This document shows positions 61,692 through 64,000 of a stretch of 64,000 bases of DNA, piece by piece. Under the pieces are notes generated by a model. That model ran no database searches, was not told the DNA's origin, and saw only the letters and a list, made by a program, of their open reading frames with translations. The position numbers and the translations under genes are program-made. The stretch covers positions 105,917 to 169,916 of the forward strand of contig NZ_MKGQ01000005.1 in NCBI RefSeq assembly GCF_001908105.1, given 5' to 3'. Every line of letters starts with the position of its first letter. Position 1 is the first letter of the stretch. The stretch is from Xenorhabdus eapokensis. GTDB taxonomy: Bacteria > Pseudomonadota > Gammaproteobacteria > Enterobacterales > Enterobacteriaceae.

Positions 61692-62471
61692 TTATTGACT
61701 TTGCCAGCGCAAGATCTTGTCGAGCCACCTCTCAGGGAGTAGACGGCGCATCACTTTTACGGTGTGAGTCAATAAGGTAACGGAATAGCGTAATTTCGGG
61801 TTGGGGCTTTCCAGCGCATGAATCAGTTTAGAAACGACATCTTCAGGCATCAGCGTGAAACGACGAGCAAGGCCTGGATTCTCCACCGGATGATCATGCT
61901 GTGTTTGATTGACATTGTGCGTAAAACGGGTATGGATTGGACCAGGCTCTATCAGGCTGACTTTAATGTCTGTTTTTGCCAATTCACCACGTAAGGCGTC
62001 TGACCATGCTTCCAGAGCATATTTACTGGCAGCATACGCGCCACGGCCTGGCGTTGAGATCAATCCCATAACGGAACTGGTCTGGACAATCCGCCCCGCG
62101 CCATAAGCACGTATAGCAGGCAATAGCAGGCATGTCAGTTGATGGGTGCCAAAGAAATTGGTGGAGAACTGTTTTTCCATCTGTTCGCGGGAGATACTTT
62201 CCAATGAACCGTAGACACCAAATCCCCCATTATTGAATAGCCCGAACAAACGACCGTCGGTTAATTCGATGACTTTTCTGGCGGCGCACTCTACGCTTTC
62301 TTTATCATCTAAATCCAATTCGATGGGTTCGAACCCCAATTCACGCATATAGGCCAAATCAGAGGGTTTGCGGCAAGCGGCGAGTACGCGGTAACCACGT
62401 TGGTGGAGAGTTTTGGCCGCGGCTAACCCAATCCCGCTAGAACACCCAGTAATAAAAATGGCTTTTTGCAT
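61692..62471 (-). CDS. ybbO: Short-chain dehydrogenase YbbO
   Basis: An NADP(H)-dependent short-chain dehydrogenase. It has the cofactor motif GCSSGIGLA at the N-terminus and the catalytic YAASK. It has 259 aa (E. coli 269 or fewer depending on start). E. coli YbbO reduces long-chain aldehydes; the same activity here is inferred. A ribosome site (CAGG) lies before the ATG. Confidence 0.93.
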   Translation of the reverse strand: MQKAIFITGCSSGIGLAAAKTLHQRGYRVLAACRKPSDLAYMRELGFEPIELDLDDKESVECAARKVIELTDGRLFGLFNNGGFGVYGSLESISREQMEKQFSTNFFGTHQLTCLLLPAIRAYGAGRIVQTSSVMGLISTPGRGAYAASKYALEAWSDALRGELAKTDIKVSLIEPGPIHTRFTHNVNQTQHDHPVENPGLARRFTLMPEDVVSKLIHALESPNPKLRYSVTLLTHTVKVMRRLLPERWLDKILRWQSQ

Positions 62472-62537
62472 AACTTTACCTGTTCACTTGCATCAATTTA
62501 TGGAAATAAATGATTTACTATTAAGAAATCTTTTTAC

Positions 62538-63173
62538 TTAAGGAGAGTTGATATATACCGACAACTTGTTGGACATCCAATCAGCGATAAAGGGTTGTGC
62601 AGCTTGATTGGGGTGTAACCCGTCATCTTGCATCCATTCTGGCTTGATAGCAATGTGCTCCATGAAAAATGGCAGCAGAGGAATTTGGTTGCGTTCAGCA
62701 AGCGCAGGATACATTTTGGCAAAGGATTCGGTATATCGTTTTCCATAATTAGGTGAAATTCGGATTTGCATTAACAACGGTTGTGCGCCGGCTTGTTTAA
62801 TCAAAGTAATACCCTGTTGCAAATCTTGTTCTATGTTTTGAATGGGAAAACCACGCAGTCCATCATTTGCACCAAGCTCTATCAAAACCCATTTTGGACT
62901 GTGCTGTTTCAATAAATCAGGCAAACGATCAAGTCCTTGTGCTGCGGTATTACCACTAATACTGCCGTTAACAATGACTGTTTTTTTGCCGGTTTGTTGC
63001 CACTGTTTTGCCATCAGTGCAGGCCATGATTGCTCAACGGGTAAACGGTATCCGGCACTGAGGCTATCACCTAATATTAGCAGGGTATCTGCCGCCGTTG
63101 CTCTGGCACTGCATAGCACCAATAATAAAAGGAAAAATACATGGCTGTAGAAAGTATTCTTGAAGTTCATCAT
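62538..63173 (-). CDS. tesA: Acyl-CoA thioesterase I / lysophospholipase L1 TesA
   Basis: A periplasmic GDSL-family esterase with thioesterase, arylesterase and lysophospholipase activity. A signal peptide (about residues 1-27, SARATA-A) precedes ILGDSLSAGYRLP with the nucleophile Ser; GANDG and DGLHPN supply the remaining SGNH residues. The start at MMNFKNTF aligns with E. coli (208 aa); here 211 aa. It overlaps the divergent ybbA start by 33 bp. Confidence 0.95.
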   Translation of the reverse strand: MMNFKNTFYSHVFFLLLLVLCSARATAADTLLILGDSLSAGYRLPVEQSWPALMAKQWQQTGKKTVIVNGSISGNTAAQGLDRLPDLLKQHSPKWVLIELGANDGLRGFPIQNIEQDLQQGITLIKQAGAQPLLMQIRISPNYGKRYTESFAKMYPALAERNQIPLLPFFMEHIAIKPEWMQDDGLHPNQAAQPFIADWMSNKLSVYINSP

Positions 63174-63827
63174 CTCACTAAACATGTCGGTCAAGGGGAA
63201 CAGGTAATTAATATATTGCAAGGTATTGAGTTAGTTGTCGAGCCAGCACAGACAATTGCCTTAATTGGTGAATCAGGCTCCGGTAAATCAACGCTTTTGG
63301 GTATTATTGCCGGCTTGGATGATGGTAGCGAAGGAGAGGTTCATCTGTTGGGGCAGAATATCAGTCGTATGAATGAAGAGCAGCGCGCGCAGTTAAGAGC
63401 AGAAAATGTAGGTTTTGTTTTTCAGTCATTTATGTTGATCCCCACTTTGAATGCATTGGAGAATGTCCAGCTTCCGGCACTATTGCGTGGTGAATCGGAA
63501 AACCAAAGCCGCGAACAAGCTATTGAACTGCTCGAATTATTGGGGTTGGGAAAACGCCTGAAACATATGCCAGCCCAGCTTTCGGGCGGAGAACAGCAGC
63601 GGGTGGCTTTGGCTCGCGCGTTCTGTACTCGTCCCAAAATCCTGTTTGCTGATGAACCAACGGGGAATCTTGATCGTCAGACAGGGGAGCGCATCGCTGA
63701 TTTGCTCTTTTCCCTCAATCATGATTACGCCACCACGTTGATTTTGGTCACTCACGACAGTCAACTCGCGGCGCGTTGCCAGCGCCGTTTACGTCTGGTG
63801 GATGGAAAATTGCGGGAGGAAGCATGA
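63141..63827 (+). CDS. ybbA: ABC transporter ATP-binding protein YbbA
   Basis: The ATPase of the YbbAP transporter, a MacB/LolD-type system that does not carry lipoproteins but has been linked to moving hydrophobic substrates to TesA or similar. Walker A GESGSGKS, the signature [14 protein letters not shown] and Walker [11 protein letters not shown] are intact. It has 228 aa. The stop overlaps the ybbP start by 4 bp (ATGA). Since its membrane partner is broken here, it is likely orphaned. Confidence 0.95.
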   Translation: MAVESILEVHHLTKHVGQGEQVINILQGIELVVEPAQTIALIGESGSGKSTLLGIIAGLDDGSEGEVHLLGQNISRMNEEQRAQLRAENVGFVFQSFMLIPTLNALENVQLPALLRGESENQSREQAIELLELLGLGKRLKHMPAQLSGGEQQRVALARAFCTRPKILFADEPTGNLDRQTGERIADLLFSLNHDYATTLILVTHDSQLAARCQRRLRLVDGKLREEA

Positions 63828-63919
63828 TCTGGCGCTGGTTTTGGCGTGAATGGCGTACACCCTCTCTCCTGATTGTCTGGTTATCCCTGACCTTAGAGCC
63901 TATTCGGAATCTTTTTTGA
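63824..63919 (+). pseudogene. ybbP: Disrupted ybbP (ABC permease) fragment
   Basis: The first 24 codons read [20 protein letters not shown] and then SLTL, matching the N-terminus of the ~800-aa YbbP permease. The match then stops at 63895 and the frame runs only eight more foreign codons to a stop at 63919. In E. coli the next residues are AVACVLALGN, not seen here. The break coincides with a probable insertion-sequence end, so the gene is inactivated (whether the rest lies beyond the window is unknown). Confidence 0.85.
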
Positions 63920-64000
63920 ACGTAATTGTTTTTCCTGTATTCTGTCCGCCCAAATAAGATAAGTGCCTATATAAGTGACCTGCTGGAATGAGAAAAACCT
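63896..64000 (+). mobile_element. Left end of a probable IS5-family insertion sequence
   Basis: The sequence after the broken ybbP begins GAGCCTATTCGGAATC directly after TTA, which would fit an IS5-type terminus with a TNA target duplication. At 63988 an ATG opens MRKT..., like the start of IS5-family transposases I recall in Xenorhabdus and Photorhabdus. Only 105 bp are visible, so family and length are inferences. Confidence 0.5.

Overview
The window is one long, mostly collinear piece of an enterobacterial (Enterobacterales) core chromosome. Protein matches recalled from E. coli are close throughout, and the order yajQ-yajR-cyoEDCBA-ampG-yajG-bolA-tig-clpPX-lon-hupB-ppiD-ybaV-fadM-queC-decR-mdlAB-glnK-amtB-tesB-ffs-hha-tomB-acrBAR-rsmS-priC-apt-dnaX-ybaB-recR-htpG-adk-hemH-gsk-ybaL-fsr-ushA-ybaK-ybaP-copA-cueR-ybbJ-qmcA-ybbN-ybbO-tesA-ybbA follows the E. 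coli 9-11 min region. Several details point to a Xenorhabdus/Photorhabdus-like member of the Morganellaceae: moderately AT-rich coding sequence, very AT-rich spacers, a CdsH-type gene next to decR, wzz between hemH and gsk, and an insertion sequence in ybbP. The genus is an inference; no rRNA or species marker is present.

Layout. 1-10.3 kb: the 3' end of yajQ, the yajR exporter, the cytochrome bo3 oxidase operon (cyoABCDE, minus strand), a Tsx/OmpK-type outer-membrane channel, the AmpG muropeptide permease and the YajG lipoprotein. 10.5-21.1 kb: bolA, then a protein-folding and proteolysis block (tig, clpP, clpX, lon, hupB, ppiD), ybaV and fadM. 21.2-29.9 kb: queC, a cysteine desulfhydrase with its regulator decR, the MdlAB ABC exporter, the nitrogen-regulated glnK-amtB pair behind a sigma-54 promoter, and tesB. 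30.4-37.9 kb: 4.5S RNA, hha-tomB, the AcrAB efflux pump with divergent acrR, and priC-rsmS. 38-48.4 kb: apt, dnaX (with the gamma-subunit frameshift signal), ybaB-recR, htpG, adk, hemH, a solitary Wzz chain-length regulator, and gsk. 48.4-56 kb: ybaL, fsr, ushA, a small accessory cassette (55-aa protein plus GNAT acetyltransferase), ybaK and ybaP. 56-64 kb: copA/cueR, ybbJ-qmcA, ybbN, ybbO, tesA, ybbA, and a ybbP gene cut after about 24 codons by what looks like an IS5-family element running off the right edge.

The regulatory sequence is readable in several places. There are heat-shock (sigma-32) promoter matches before clpP, lon and htpG, and a sigma-54 promoter with an upstream NtrC-like site for glnK. 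AcrR and CueR operators closely match the E. coli ones, and strong hairpin terminators follow many transcription units.

The most unusual element is the accessory cassette at 53.66-54.35 kb. It is a two-gene, toxin-antitoxin-like unit inserted between ushA and ybaK. The acetyltransferase reading frame continues upstream of its only ordinary start codon into the partner gene, which suggests a rare ATT start or translational coupling. The remainder of the window is well-known core biology; no CRISPR array, tRNA or rRNA was found.
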